Assembly: GCF_015234275.1 (NCBI RefSeq)
Contig: NZ_JADGII010000010.1
Length of the DNA stretch: 64,000 bases
From: Prosthecochloris ethylica
Lineage (GTDB): Bacteria > Bacteroidota > Chlorobiia > Chlorobiales > Chlorobiaceae
Reading direction: 5' to 3' (one strand)
Numbering within the stretch: position 1 is the first letter of the stretch; every line of letters begins with the position of its first letter. The notes beneath the pieces are model-generated. The model saw only the letters and a program-made list of their open reading frames with translations, was not told the origin of the DNA and searched no databases. The position numbers and the translations under genes are program-made. Below are positions 9,262 to 17,852 of this stretch, piece by piece.

Positions 9262-10009
9262 TTCTCTCGATTCTCAGTTTCGTTTGCAGCCAGTTCACCC
9301 CCGGCCGTATCAAGCCGTATTCCAGGGTGAAGCCGAGCAGGACAATCAGGACGATGTAGGCATAAACCACGTTCGCCTCCGAGTAGAGGTAAGCCCCCCA
9401 GAGACGCGGCCCGAACCCGCGTGCGGCAGTGAACGCCTCTGCCATGATGACAACCCTCCAGATCACGCTCAGCGAGGAAGAGGAGGCCGCCACGGAACTC
9501 AGGAGAATTCCAGGCAGATAAACCGACCCGAAAAGCCTGAACCTCCCAACCCGGTAGGCGACAGCCATCTCTATGAGATCGCGGTCAAGCCCTTTGACGG
9601 CCGACACGGTATTGAAAAAGAAAATCGGTACTGCAGCTGACAGCCCAACCATAAACGAGGGGGCCGAGCCCATCCCGAAAAGCAGAATGGCTATCACCAG
9701 CCATGCCACCGGTGGCGCACTTTCGGCAAGGACCATCACCGGGTGCAATGTATCGAGCAGATCTTTGCGCAGACCGGCGAGAATCCCAAGTACGGTCCCG
9801 ATCAGCAGAGACACCAAGAAGCTCCCGACCACCCTCCAGAATGTCGCATGGAGATCCGCAAGAAAAAAACCGTCGGCAACCACATCCCGGAGCGCAAGTG
9901 CGACGCTCCGGGGTGGGGGAATGATCGCCGGCGGGTATATAGCACACAAGACGAACCAGAGCGCTACGATTCCGAAAATACCAAGAAGAAAAAACAAAAA
10001 TGACCGCAT
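9251..10009 (-). CDS. ABC importer permease, nitrate/sulfonate/taurine type
   Basis: Inner-membrane permease of 252 residues, about six membrane segments, starting with an uncleaved first segment (FLFFLLGIFGIVALWFVLCA). The cytoplasmic coupling loop of the BPD_transp_1 fold is visible as AVAYRVGRFRLFGSVYLPGI, the EAA-type region that contacts the ATPase. Length and loop sequence fit the SsuC/TauC group. The start codon shares one base with the stop of the binding-protein gene (TAATG), and its end overlaps the ATPase gene, so the three transport genes are translationally coupled. Confidence 0.92.
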   Translation of the reverse strand: MRSFLFFLLGIFGIVALWFVLCAIYPPAIIPPPRSVALALRDVVADGFFLADLHATFWRVVGSFLVSLLIGTVLGILAGLRKDLLDTLHPVMVLAESAPPVAWLVIAILLFGMGSAPSFMVGLSAAVPIFFFNTVSAVKGLDRDLIEMAVAYRVGRFRLFGSVYLPGILLSSVAASSSSLSVIWRVVIMAEAFTAARGFGPRLWGAYLYSEANVVYAYIVLIVLLGFTLEYGLIRPGVNWLQTKLRIERNGP

Positions 10010-11046
10010 TAGAACACCGATCGGAAAACCTTCTCGTCGACAACCACGCCGTAGATCCTCTTCAATTCTTTCACAACAACCTTCTCGACAGCTCGAGCGT
10101 CACGAAAATCGAGCCCAAGCCGCCCGGATTTAAGCATGGATCGGTAAACAGATGCCGGGGCGTTCTGTCCGTAGACCTCTTTCATGGCAACCGACACTAT
10201 GTCGGCGACCTCGTCAACATGACGGGGATCTCCCACGTAGTCAACTGCTCTGCGAAAACCGTCGACGAAAGCTTGAGCCGCTTTCTTGTTGGAACCAACC
10301 CGGTAGGGCTCGACCACCCAGAGACCACCCAGCGGAGTTTCGCCGGTTTGAGGACTGGCAGCCGCCTGCGAATCCATGAGTACCTTGTACCGGACCGGCC
10401 AGTTCTCTCGCTGCTGGCGCTGCAGGATGATGCTCACCATCGGCTCCGGAGCCACGAGCCCCAATGGTGCACTCTCCGACCTCGACAGCTGAGCCATCAG
10501 CACAGGCCCGCCACCACCTGACACAAAATCAGCACGAACACCCTGCATGTGCAAGGCATACCTGGCAACCATGTGAGAAGGCGTCATCACGGCCGGCACG
10601 GCGATCAGGCGCTGAGCATCAAGCTTCCTGACGCTGTTGACTGATTCCTGTGCCAGAAGGTGCACGCCCTTCCAGACGTGAACCCCCACCAGCGAAAGAT
10701 TACTGATACCGGCATCCACAAAACGCGAACCGCCAAGTACGCTGAACAGCGCAAAATCGGCTGCGCGGCTGTAAAGCATCGCCCGCATCGCGCTCGGGTC
10801 TCCTGACGGCGCCATCACCAGTTCAACGTCGACACCGGGCATCCACTCGTCAGCTTTTGCCCTGAGCACCGACATGGGAATAAAATTCGGGTCCGGCGGC
10901 GTGATGACCCTGAATGTCGTCACATCACCCTCTCTGGTATTCTGTGCATGCACGTCATCAACAGCTCCGACCAAAAGCATGATGATGAATACCGACATGA
11001 CGCGCGGAAACACAGCGCAAGAAAAATACGTCCCCATAGGTAGCAA
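10009..11046 (-). CDS. ABC importer periplasmic substrate-binding protein (NMT1/SsuA-like)
   Basis: A 345-residue exported protein with an N-terminal signal region (VMSVFIIMLLVGAVDDVHAQ, cleavage likely after HA). The mature part starts with FRVITPPDPNFIPMSVLRAK and continues with YSRAADFALFSVLGGSRFVDAG, the pattern of NitT/TauT-type binding proteins that present a small anion or cofactor to the permease. Residues 190-210 carry a GGGGP loop likely near the ligand cleft. The gene lies 20 bp after the TonB receptor and runs into the permease gene. The ligand is unknown; pairing with a TonB receptor suggests something too large or scarce for porins. Confidence 0.85.
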   Translation of the reverse strand: MLPMGTYFSCAVFPRVMSVFIIMLLVGAVDDVHAQNTREGDVTTFRVITPPDPNFIPMSVLRAKADEWMPGVDVELVMAPSGDPSAMRAMLYSRAADFALFSVLGGSRFVDAGISNLSLVGVHVWKGVHLLAQESVNSVRKLDAQRLIAVPAVMTPSHMVARYALHMQGVRADFVSGGGGPVLMAQLSRSESAPLGLVAPEPMVSIILQRQQRENWPVRYKVLMDSQAAASPQTGETPLGGLWVVEPYRVGSNKKAAQAFVDGFRRAVDYVGDPRHVDEVADIVSVAMKEVYGQNAPASVYRSMLKSGRLGLDFRDARAVEKVVVKELKRIYGVVVDEKVFRSVF

Positions 11047-11066
11047 TAATTCAGATGTTAAAAGGT

Positions 11067-13190
11067 TCAGAACATGTAGCGCATGCCGACATAACCAAAC
11101 GTCCCAACGGTGGACCCGAGCTCTTTGTCGACATCGTCATCGAACAGGTTGTCGACCCCGGCATAGATCTCTCCACCATAAGCAAATTCGGGCATCCACG
11201 ACAACTTGAGGTTGACGAAGGTGTAGTCATCGGCCACAAAGCGCTGCATATTTTTTTCATAGGTCTGGTCACCGGTATAGAATACCCCGGCATTGAGCAG
11301 CAGGTTCGAAACAGGGCGGTAATCGGCTGAAACTGACAGTGTAACCTCGGGGGTATAATCCAGTCGATGACCTGTTGTTTCGTTTTCGGCATCCATGACG
11401 GTAAACCCGGTATTCAGGTCGATATCTTCAAGGAAGCGAAATCCGAGGTACCCTTCGATCCCCTTGATGCGGGCGTCACCAACATTGGTGAAGGTGTAAT
11501 AACCACCCTGCGATACCTGGCCGATGCGGTCATCGATCGAGTTGTAGAATGCTGATACTTCATACATCCATGATTCACCCCGGCCGCTCAGGCCAAGTTC
11601 GATGTTATCACTGGCTTCAGGCTCGATGTCACTCGCGGTTTTTCCGAGACTGAGATCGATGGTCTGCGCGCCGAGCACACGGCCTTTAGGAGTATTGCGG
11701 TTCATGTAGAGCTCGGGGGCTGATGGTGCCCGGTATCCCTGTCCGTAATTCACCCGGGCCCGCAGGGCTTCGTTGAAGGCGTACATCATGCCGACACTGC
11801 CGGTCACCTGATCGTCGAATTCGCTATAGCTGTCGAAACGCATGCCGTAGACCAGGTCAAGTTTCTCCGTCAGGCTCCACTCGTCCTGGGCATAGGCAGA
11901 CCGAGTGATATAACCCACCGTCGTCGGCGTACGATCTTCGGCAAACCACGGAGACTTCCGCTCGGCATCCAGATGCTCAGCACCGAAGAGAAGCTCATGG
12001 CCGTTGCCTGCCGACCATTGAGCTGTCAATTCATGAGATATCGTGGAAACTTCGCCGTAACACGTCCCACCACCATCGGGACGTTCGGTATAACCGAGGT
12101 CCTCGTAATAAACTGGTGACAGCGTGTCATGCTTTTCGTACCAAGAACCGTAACTCTTCCACTTCAATTCGAGGTTCTCAGCCGCTTGCCAGGCCACCCG
12201 GCCTGCAAGGTCTATCCGCTCGGTATCGAGCTCTTCATAGATCGGAAGGCTGAACACCGGAAACCCTTTTCCGGAAGGAAGCACATTTGCTGAAGGATAT
12301 TGTGCCCCGACAAACTCGCTGGTCCGCTCCTCTTTCATATACGAGACATCGGCCCCGATCTCGACCCTGTCGCTCAGGCTGTAGTCGAGACTCCCCCCGA
12401 TAGTGAACACATCGGAATCGTCACGATAGGTCGTCTGTGAGATGTAGCTGTCGGGTATGTTGTTCTTTGCATATCCGATGCTCGATGATGACGGCGGTAC
12501 CTTTGTTTTATCTCCCGGAGGAGCATTGAATACTTTAGGCCGTGCAACCTCTTTTTCTGTATAGGGATCTGTCGTGATGAAACTGAAATACCCGCTGTAG
12601 CGCAGCTCATCGACTGCTCCCCTGACGCTGCCATCGACACTGTAACGTTCACCGTCACCGTCATAGTTCGAGCCTGCCTGCACATTGAGCGATCCCTGCA
12701 CCTGGTCATCAGGCTTCTTTGTGATGATATTAATCACACCGCCGATCGCTTCGGAACCGTACAGAACACTCATGGGACCTTTTACGATTTCGATACGCTC
12801 GATTGCCCCGGCGCCGATGCGGTTGAGCTCGTACTTGAAGCTACGTTCACCCGAAAGACGGCGGCCGTCAACCAGTACGAGCGTGCCGAACGCCCCGGCA
12901 CCACGCACCGACATTTGGCCCAGGCCGGGATTGATAAACACCCCCGGTGTCTGTTCGAACACATCACGTAACGTGACCGCTCCCATGTTCTGTATTTCTT
13001 CTTCGGTTACAATTTCCACCGAAACAGGGGCATCGCTGATTCCCCGCTCGGTTTTCGTGGCTGTAACGGTAATTTCGTCTATTTGCATCCACGTAATCCC
13101 TTCCTGGTCAGCTGCCGGAGAGGAAGACGGCGATAAGAGCAGCAATGCGGACAGCACTCCGCACTGCCTGACAAGTTTTTTATTCAACAT
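11067..13190 (-). CDS. TonB-dependent outer-membrane receptor
   Basis: A 707-residue outer-membrane receptor that takes up a scarce ligand using TonB energy. After a signal peptide (residues 1-27) comes the TonB box region ITVTATKTERGI, then a plug domain with VTLRDVFEQTPGVFI, MSVRGAGAFGTLVLVDGRR and VLYGSEAIGGVINIIT, and a 22-strand barrel ending in the usual terminal Phe (GYVGMRYMF). The plug resembles the CirA/BtuB/FepA class. It heads an operon with a complete ABC importer, so the pair would carry one ligand across both membranes. No cobalamin riboswitch is evident in the 246 bp upstream. Confidence 0.93.
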   Translation of the reverse strand: MLNKKLVRQCGVLSALLLLSPSSSPAADQEGITWMQIDEITVTATKTERGISDAPVSVEIVTEEEIQNMGAVTLRDVFEQTPGVFINPGLGQMSVRGAGAFGTLVLVDGRRLSGERSFKYELNRIGAGAIERIEIVKGPMSVLYGSEAIGGVINIITKKPDDQVQGSLNVQAGSNYDGDGERYSVDGSVRGAVDELRYSGYFSFITTDPYTEKEVARPKVFNAPPGDKTKVPPSSSSIGYAKNNIPDSYISQTTYRDDSDVFTIGGSLDYSLSDRVEIGADVSYMKEERTSEFVGAQYPSANVLPSGKGFPVFSLPIYEELDTERIDLAGRVAWQAAENLELKWKSYGSWYEKHDTLSPVYYEDLGYTERPDGGGTCYGEVSTISHELTAQWSAGNGHELLFGAEHLDAERKSPWFAEDRTPTTVGYITRSAYAQDEWSLTEKLDLVYGMRFDSYSEFDDQVTGSVGMMYAFNEALRARVNYGQGYRAPSAPELYMNRNTPKGRVLGAQTIDLSLGKTASDIEPEASDNIELGLSGRGESWMYEVSAFYNSIDDRIGQVSQGGYYTFTNVGDARIKGIEGYLGFRFLEDIDLNTGFTVMDAENETTGHRLDYTPEVTLSVSADYRPVSNLLLNAGVFYTGDQTYEKNMQRFVADDYTFVNLKLSWMPEFAYGGEIYAGVDNLFDDDVDKELGSTVGTFGYVGMRYMF

Positions 13191-13437
13191 GATTGCAATT
13201 TTTCATTTATTTGGACGAAAGAAAAATAAAAAAAGGAACCGAAGACACAAATTTATCACCCCTTGAACACGTAAATCTCATGGCAACATTTTCACAATTC
13301 ACATTATCTTGCGCGGAGACACCTAACTCACGCTTGTGAAATCCACCACACTGTTCTTTATTCATAGACAACAGTCTGTCACCCGACAGGAGCGACAGAC
13401 CGAGAAAACAGATCAACAGCAAAAAGGACAGCGTCTC

Positions 13438-13788
13438 ATGGACATCACTGGCACCATCAGGAACGTACTCCCGCCAAAGACAGGCGAAGGAAAAAACGGA
13501 CCGTGGAAAAAACAGGAAGTGATCCTGGAAACAGAAGGGAAATACCCCAAAAACATCTGCTTTACCTTCTGGGGAGACAAGGCGGAGAGCCCGCTCTTCA
13601 GAAACGGCTCAGCCGTAAAAATTTCGTTCGATCTCGAAAGCAGGGAGTTCAATGGACGGTGGTACACCGATGCAAAGGGATGGAAAGTGGAACCGGCCGG
13701 AGGAGAGGCTCCACAGATTTCAGAGGACAATACAATCTATCATGATGAGTCGAATGCTCCGACGGATGCCGACGACCTTCCATTCTGA
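13438..13788 (+). CDS. DUF3127 OB-fold protein with SSB-like acidic tip
   Basis: A 116-residue protein of the DUF3127 family, common in Bacteroidetes/Chlorobi. The body has the family sequence ITGTIRNVLPPKTGEG, WKKQEVILETEGKYP and FDLESREFNGRWYTD, a predicted small OB-like barrel. The C-terminus is acidic and ends DADDLPF, close to the DDDIPF-type tip through which single-strand binding protein recruits partner enzymes. I chose the ATG at 13438 because AAAAGGA lies just upstream and the family begins there; an earlier in-frame ATG at 13336 gives a low-complexity leader. Function is not established; single-strand nucleic acid binding is an inference. Confidence 0.85.
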   Translation: MDITGTIRNVLPPKTGEGKNGPWKKQEVILETEGKYPKNICFTFWGDKAESPLFRNGSAVKISFDLESREFNGRWYTDAKGWKVEPAGGEAPQISEDNTIYHDESNAPTDADDLPF

Positions 13789-13803
13789 ACCTTACCCCGA
13801 ACG

Positions 13804-14127
13804 ATGAACTGGGTCTACCTGATTGTTGCCGTCGTCTCGGAAGTGATTGGCACCTCGGCCTTGAAAGCCTCGGAGGGCTTTAGCCGCCTGTGGCCCTCCC
13901 TGATCGTCGTTGCTGGTTACAGCTCGGCATTTTATTTCCTCTCGCTCACACTCCGTGCGATTCCTGTCGGGATTGCGTACGCCCTCTGGTCAGGTATAGG
14001 TATCGTGTTGATCTCTCTTGCAGGGTGGGCTGTGTTCGGGCAGAAACTCGATGCAGCAGCCATCGGCGGGATCGTGCTCATCATCGCCGGAGTGCTGGTC
14101 ATCAACCTGTTTTCGAACAGCGTATAA
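13804..14127 (+). CDS. Small multidrug resistance (SMR) efflux transporter, EmrE type
   Basis: A 107-residue, four-helix inner-membrane antiporter that exports cationic compounds in exchange for protons as a dimer. The key acidic residue is in the first helix (VVSEVIGTSALKASEGF, Glu13 or so), the family's Glu14 equivalent, and WPS, IPVGIAYALWSGIGIV and GWAVFGQKLD match the EmrE/QacE subgroup rather than the Gdx guanidinium exporters. It starts 15 bp after the DUF3127 gene on the same strand, so the two may be co-transcribed. Substrates are not predictable. Confidence 0.92.
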   Translation: MNWVYLIVAVVSEVIGTSALKASEGFSRLWPSLIVVAGYSSAFYFLSLTLRAIPVGIAYALWSGIGIVLISLAGWAVFGQKLDAAAIGGIVLIIAGVLVINLFSNSV

Positions 14128-14167
14128 CCGGATCCCTGCACGATTGGCTTCGGTATAGCTATCATGA

Positions 14168-15073
14168 TTAACGGGACTCTGCGGCATACTGCACCTCGAG
14201 GCGCAGGCGGTCACCCCGGGTATCGAGAAAAATCACGTCCTCGTCCTCGTCATTGTCCCCCGATGCAAGAAAGCGCAGCCTGAAGGTCACCGAGTTCCTG
14301 CCGGCAAGAACGGCTCGCTCCAGAGCGGCAGTTACATCCACCGGCCTGATGGTCTGCCAGTTTTCCGCAAACAGCGATACAGGATACTGACCGAGCGATT
14401 CACCGGCCCTGCTGTAATCACCCGGCTCGAGCTCGGCTCCGGTTCTCACGCTCTCGACGAGAAACCGGTCCAAAAAGCCGTCATCGAGCTTGTCACGATC
14501 GAATACATCCCCATTGGTCCCGCCATAACGCATGACAAGATGCGCCTTGTGGACCTCGGTCCCGGAAGGGAGCGGTGTCAGGTCGAAGGTGATAAACGCA
14601 CGCAAGGCCACTCTGCGCCCCCTGTCTCCCAGGCCCATGCCGGGTCCCGTTACCTCTCCGGTACTGGTGATCGTTCCCGATCTCCATGGAGGGTTCTGCT
14701 CGGATGTCAGCTGGAGCGATTGCAGGCGAGGGGCATACCTGGCCACTACCGTCAGGTGCTGCTCAGGCATCACCAGTGTGGTCAGCGGCGCAGAACTGTT
14801 TTCGATACGGATGCCGGAGGGAGCATCCCACCCGGAAAACGCCTTCCCGTTCTGCACAGGCTCAGCTGAAACCGTCACCTCGTCACCTGCGCGGTAAGAA
14901 CCGTCCCCTTCTCCCCCGATAACCTCAAGGTTATACATCACCGCCTGCTCCGTTTTCGAGCCGTCATTCAACGTCCCGTTGCCGGGAGGAGCGCTATCGG
15001 GAAGAAAAGACGCATAATAAGCGGCACGAATGCAGCCAGAGCAGTCAGTAAGGCGGTTATTGCCCCGATCCAT
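14168..15073 (-). CDS. Surface protein with InlB-type repeat and DNRLRE-like domain; N-terminus probably frameshifted
   Basis: The 301-residue frame carries an InlB B-repeat-like module (GDGSYRAGDEVTVSA, AFSGWDAPSG, TTLVMPEQHLTVVARY, about residues 50-110) and then a beta-rich C-terminal domain (RAFITFDLTPLPSG, KAHLVMRYGG) of the type found in secreted DNRLRE proteins. Such proteins should be exported, yet this frame lacks a signal. Another frame starting at an ATG at 15102 encodes a positively charged start and a hydrophobic segment (ALVWIGAITALLTALAAFV) that would fit, but it stops about 45 codons later. The simplest reading is a one- or two-base shift near 15000-15030, either real or a sequencing error. 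Confidence 0.6.
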   Translation of the reverse strand: MDRGNNRLTDCSGCIRAAYYASFLPDSAPPGNGTLNDGSKTEQAVMYNLEVIGGEGDGSYRAGDEVTVSAEPVQNGKAFSGWDAPSGIRIENSSAPLTTLVMPEQHLTVVARYAPRLQSLQLTSEQNPPWRSGTITSTGEVTGPGMGLGDRGRRVALRAFITFDLTPLPSGTEVHKAHLVMRYGGTNGDVFDRDKLDDGFLDRFLVESVRTGAELEPGDYSRAGESLGQYPVSLFAENWQTIRPVDVTAALERAVLAGRNSVTFRLRFLASGDNDEDEDVIFLDTRGDRLRLEVQYAAESR

Positions 15074-15206
15074 ACGAGGGCTTTGGAGGTGCGTTGTTCC
15101 ATACCTGGGTGGAGTGTTTTTTTAAAAGTACGAAAAACCCGTGAAACCTTTTTTCATTCCTGCGCGTATCACAGGCAAATGCATTTCAACAAAAACATGA
15201 GCAACC

Positions 15207-15692
15207 ATGAGCAGAAACATGAAAACCTGGGCAACACCGGCAGTAGGCGCGACCTTTCTCATCATGAGCATAACCGGCATCCTGTTGTTCTTTCACATTG
15301 ATATCGGCATTATCGAACCTGTCCACAAATGGGCTGGCTGGATTCTGGTGGTGACGGCAATCGCCCATCTGCTTGCCAACGCCAAACCATTCACCGCTCA
15401 CCTGAAAAGCTTTCGGGGTGTATCGATCATTGCGGCGGGAGCTGTTGTTCTCGCTCTCTCCTTCTATCCCTGGGCAGGAGAAGAAAGCAACCCCATGAAA
15501 AAAGCGCTTGGGGCACTCCAGCACGCATCGATGGAATCCGTTTCCTCCATAGCCGGCACCTCTTCCGATGAACTGGTGGCACGCCTGGAAGCACACGGCA
15601 TAACCGTTGGCAATACCGCAGACTCCCTCCAGGAAACCGCAAGGAACAATGGCGAATCCGTCAGGGAGATTCTGGCAATCATTTTCGAATAA
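15207..15692 (+). CDS. Membrane protein with DUF4405-like heme-binding N-terminus
   Basis: A 161-residue protein with three predicted membrane helices (about residues 8-27, 38-58, 70-92). Helices one and two carry His residues (FFHIDIG, VHKWAGW, AIAHLLA), the layout of the DUF4405/cytochrome-b-like fold, so heme binding is possible but not shown. The C-terminal 60 residues are soluble (SSDELVARLEAHGITV) and resemble a short helical domain also seen behind such segments. An alternative start at 15219 (MKTWATP) is equally plausible. It is a single gene, 114 bp before cfa. No partner redox gene is adjacent. Confidence 0.65.
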   Translation: MSRNMKTWATPAVGATFLIMSITGILLFFHIDIGIIEPVHKWAGWILVVTAIAHLLANAKPFTAHLKSFRGVSIIAAGAVVLALSFYPWAGEESNPMKKALGALQHASMESVSSIAGTSSDELVARLEAHGITVGNTADSLQETARNNGESVREILAIIFE

Positions 15693-15806
15693 GAAGGAAC
15701 GCCCTTTCCGAGCTTCCTGAAGGCCCACTTTTTCGCTTATTGTACTACGTCCCCTATCTTTAAAAAAAAGACAGGTCGGCGTCAACCGGATAACGGGAGG
15801 GGGGCT

Positions 15807-16952
15807 ATGGTGAAAAGCATCTATGAGCGGAGGTTGCGGGAGCTGCTGTTGTCTGCTGGTATTACGGTCGGTGGAACCAATCCCTGGGATATTACCGTTT
15901 ACGATCGGCGGTTCTACAAGCGCGTCATCACGGAATCCCATCTTGGCATCGGTGAGTCCTACATGGACGGCTGGTGGGAATGCGAGGCGCTCGATGAGTT
16001 TTTTTACCGGGTCCTCCGGGCACGGCTCGACGGCAAAGTGTCACAGCTGATGCGCATGCTCTCCAATCTCGCAGGGTTTGTGGTCAACCTGCAGAAACCC
16101 TCGCGCTCGTTTGCTGTCGGAGAAACCCATTATAACATCGGCAACGACCTCTACGAGGCCATGCTCGACAGGCACATGATCTACAGCTGCGCGTACTGGA
16201 GAGAGGCTGAGACCCTTGACCAGGCCCAGGAAAACAAGCTGAGGCTGATTTTCAACAAGCTCCGGCTGCGTCCCGGCATGCGGGTGCTCGATATCGGATG
16301 CGGCTGGGGCGGTGCGGCACGGTTTGCGGCAAAACACTACGGCGTCGACGTCACAGGGGTCACCGTCTCGAGCGAACAGAAAAAGAAAGCCGATGAACTG
16401 AACACCGGCCTGCCGGTCGACATCCAGCTGATCGGCTACCGCGAACTCCAGGGCACCTACGACCGCATCTACTCGATCGGAATGTTCGAACACGTCGGTG
16501 TCAAGAACTACAGGGCATTTTTCGATATCACCCGCAGCTGTCTCGAGGACGACGGCCTGCTCCTGCTCCATACCATCGGCACCAGGCGCTCTTCCAGCAA
16601 CACCGACAAGTGGACCCACAAGTACATTTTCCCGAACTCCATGCTGCCATCTGCAAAACAGATCGCAACCGCCTCCGAAGGGTGCCTCGTGATCGAAGAC
16701 TGGCACGCGTTCGGCAACGACTACTCCAGAACGCTCATGGCGTGGCACCGGAACTTCGAGCGCCACTGGCCGGAGCTTTCCCGCAGGTACGACGAACGTT
16801 TCTACCGTATGTGGCGCTATTACCTCCTGAGTGCTGCAGGTTCCTTCCGGGCCCGTAACGTCCAGCTCTGGCAGGTGCTGTTCTCCCGCAACGGCATAAC
16901 CGGAGATTACCATGTGGACAGGGAATGGAAAACCGTTCAGACAATCCCGTGA
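15807..16952 (+). CDS. cfa: Cyclopropane-fatty-acyl-phospholipid synthase
   Basis: Transfers a methylene group from S-adenosylmethionine to double bonds of membrane phospholipid acyl chains. The 381-residue protein has the family N-terminal domain (YMDGWWECEALDEF) and the SAM-binding domain with VLDIGCGWGG near residue 165, plus the active-site stretches HYNIGNDLYEAMLD, YSCAYW, IGMFEHVG and the C-terminal WHRNFE. Length matches E. coli Cfa. A very strong ribosome site (GGAGGGGGG) lies directly before the ATG. A rho-independent terminator follows at 16959-16990, so it is monocistronic. Confidence 0.96.
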   Translation: MVKSIYERRLRELLLSAGITVGGTNPWDITVYDRRFYKRVITESHLGIGESYMDGWWECEALDEFFYRVLRARLDGKVSQLMRMLSNLAGFVVNLQKPSRSFAVGETHYNIGNDLYEAMLDRHMIYSCAYWREAETLDQAQENKLRLIFNKLRLRPGMRVLDIGCGWGGAARFAAKHYGVDVTGVTVSSEQKKKADELNTGLPVDIQLIGYRELQGTYDRIYSIGMFEHVGVKNYRAFFDITRSCLEDDGLLLLHTIGTRRSSSNTDKWTHKYIFPNSMLPSAKQIATASEGCLVIEDWHAFGNDYSRTLMAWHRNFERHWPELSRRYDERFYRMWRYYLLSAAGSFRARNVQLWQVLFSRNGITGDYHVDREWKTVQTIP

Positions 16953-16958
16953 CCACAT

Positions 16959-16990
16959 AAAAAAAGCGACCATAAAATGGCCGCTTTTTT
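16959..16990 (+). terminator. Rho-independent terminator of cfa
   Basis: Inverted repeat, stem aaaagcg-ccat against atgg-cgctttt with one mismatched pair and a 3-4 base loop, ending in six T. It starts seven bases after the cfa stop codon. Its A-rich left arm would let it also work on the minus strand, but no minus-strand gene ends there. Confidence 0.88.
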
Positions 16991-17375
16991 GTTGAGCAGA
17001 TGGCCCCCATTCCATCTGCTCTACCTCACGGGCGTGAGGCAAAACCTGTTGTGTTTACCTTTTTAAAGACAAACATCATGCCAAACACCGCAAACAACTG
17101 GCAAAAAACCACAAAATATTTATAAACAAGCAGTTAACAATACGCAATATCCCACCTCAACCAGACCTGCCTGTCAGTTCTGAACTCATAATGAGATGCA
17201 TCCTGCATCGACTGTCTCAAATCAGGACACCCATTCCGGGACACGGAACCTCTCCCGGATTTTTTCACAGCTTTTCAGCTTATCTTCTTATCATTACTGG
17301 AAAGGTCATCACCCTTCACGTATGCTTTATTGCCCGGAGTATTTTTTACGATAGTACCATGTCACGTTCCCGCAT
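16991..17375. other. Intergenic region with two further hairpins
   Basis: No gene is supported here. Directly after the cfa terminator lie two perfect inverted repeats: agcagatgg/ccatctgct (16995-17020) and cctcac/gtgagg (17024-17039). The rest is AT-rich, with one more terminator-like hairpin at 17236-17265 (ccggga/tcccgg then six T). Short open frames in this stretch show no protein-like composition. Confidence 0.6.
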
Positions 17376-17852
17376 ATGCCTGTCATGAAGAACACACTCC
17401 CGGATACAACCCCGGTCCCATCCCGGAACTCCGGCGAGCGGGCCGTCGTCGGCAATATGGCAACAATGCCGGAACGCCTGCACTGCCTGAACAGGGCACT
17501 TGGTGCGATACTGCCTCAACTCGATCAGCTGAACCTCTATCTCAACAATTTCCCTCGTACCTTCAACCTGTATGAGCACTACCCTGAACTTGAAGCCTAC
17601 AGCCATGTCATACAGATCACCAGTTCCCGCGATATCGGTGACCGCCGTGACCACGCCCGGTTCACTGATGCGCTGAAATACGGCCATAGGCATTACTATG
17701 TCTGCGTCGACGACGACATTGTCTATCCGGCAGACTACATAGAACGACTTGCCGGCTGGGAATGCGTCATATCGACCTCCAGCACATCGGCGGCAAGTGG
17801 ATTGGTGTCGTTGACGGCAGAAACCGGTAGAAAAATAGCTTTATCTCATTGA
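17376..17852 (+). pseudogene. Truncated glycosyltransferase remnant
   Basis: The 158-residue frame contains a family-2-like glycosyltransferase N-terminal half: VVGNMATMPERLHCLNRALG, ILPQLDQLNLYLNNF, then YYVCVDDDIVYPADYIERL with the DDD nucleotide-sugar/metal motif near residue 113. Intact relatives are roughly twice as long. After GWE (near 17763) the sequence becomes Ser/Thr/Ala-rich and no longer resembles the family, while a neighbouring frame reads MRHIDLQHIGGKWIGVVDG before a stop, pointing to a frameshift followed by a deletion. No ribosome site is obvious. Probably inactive; if expressed it would lack the acceptor-binding half. Confidence 0.65.

Noticed and set aside
13191..13437. 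Cobalamin riboswitch before the TonB receptor
   Set aside because: No B12-box or conserved core seen in the 246 bp; only AT-rich sequence and A runs.
16041..17042. 333-codon frame antisense to cfa
   Set aside because: Cfa on the plus strand has all family motifs and a terminator; the opposite frame does not.
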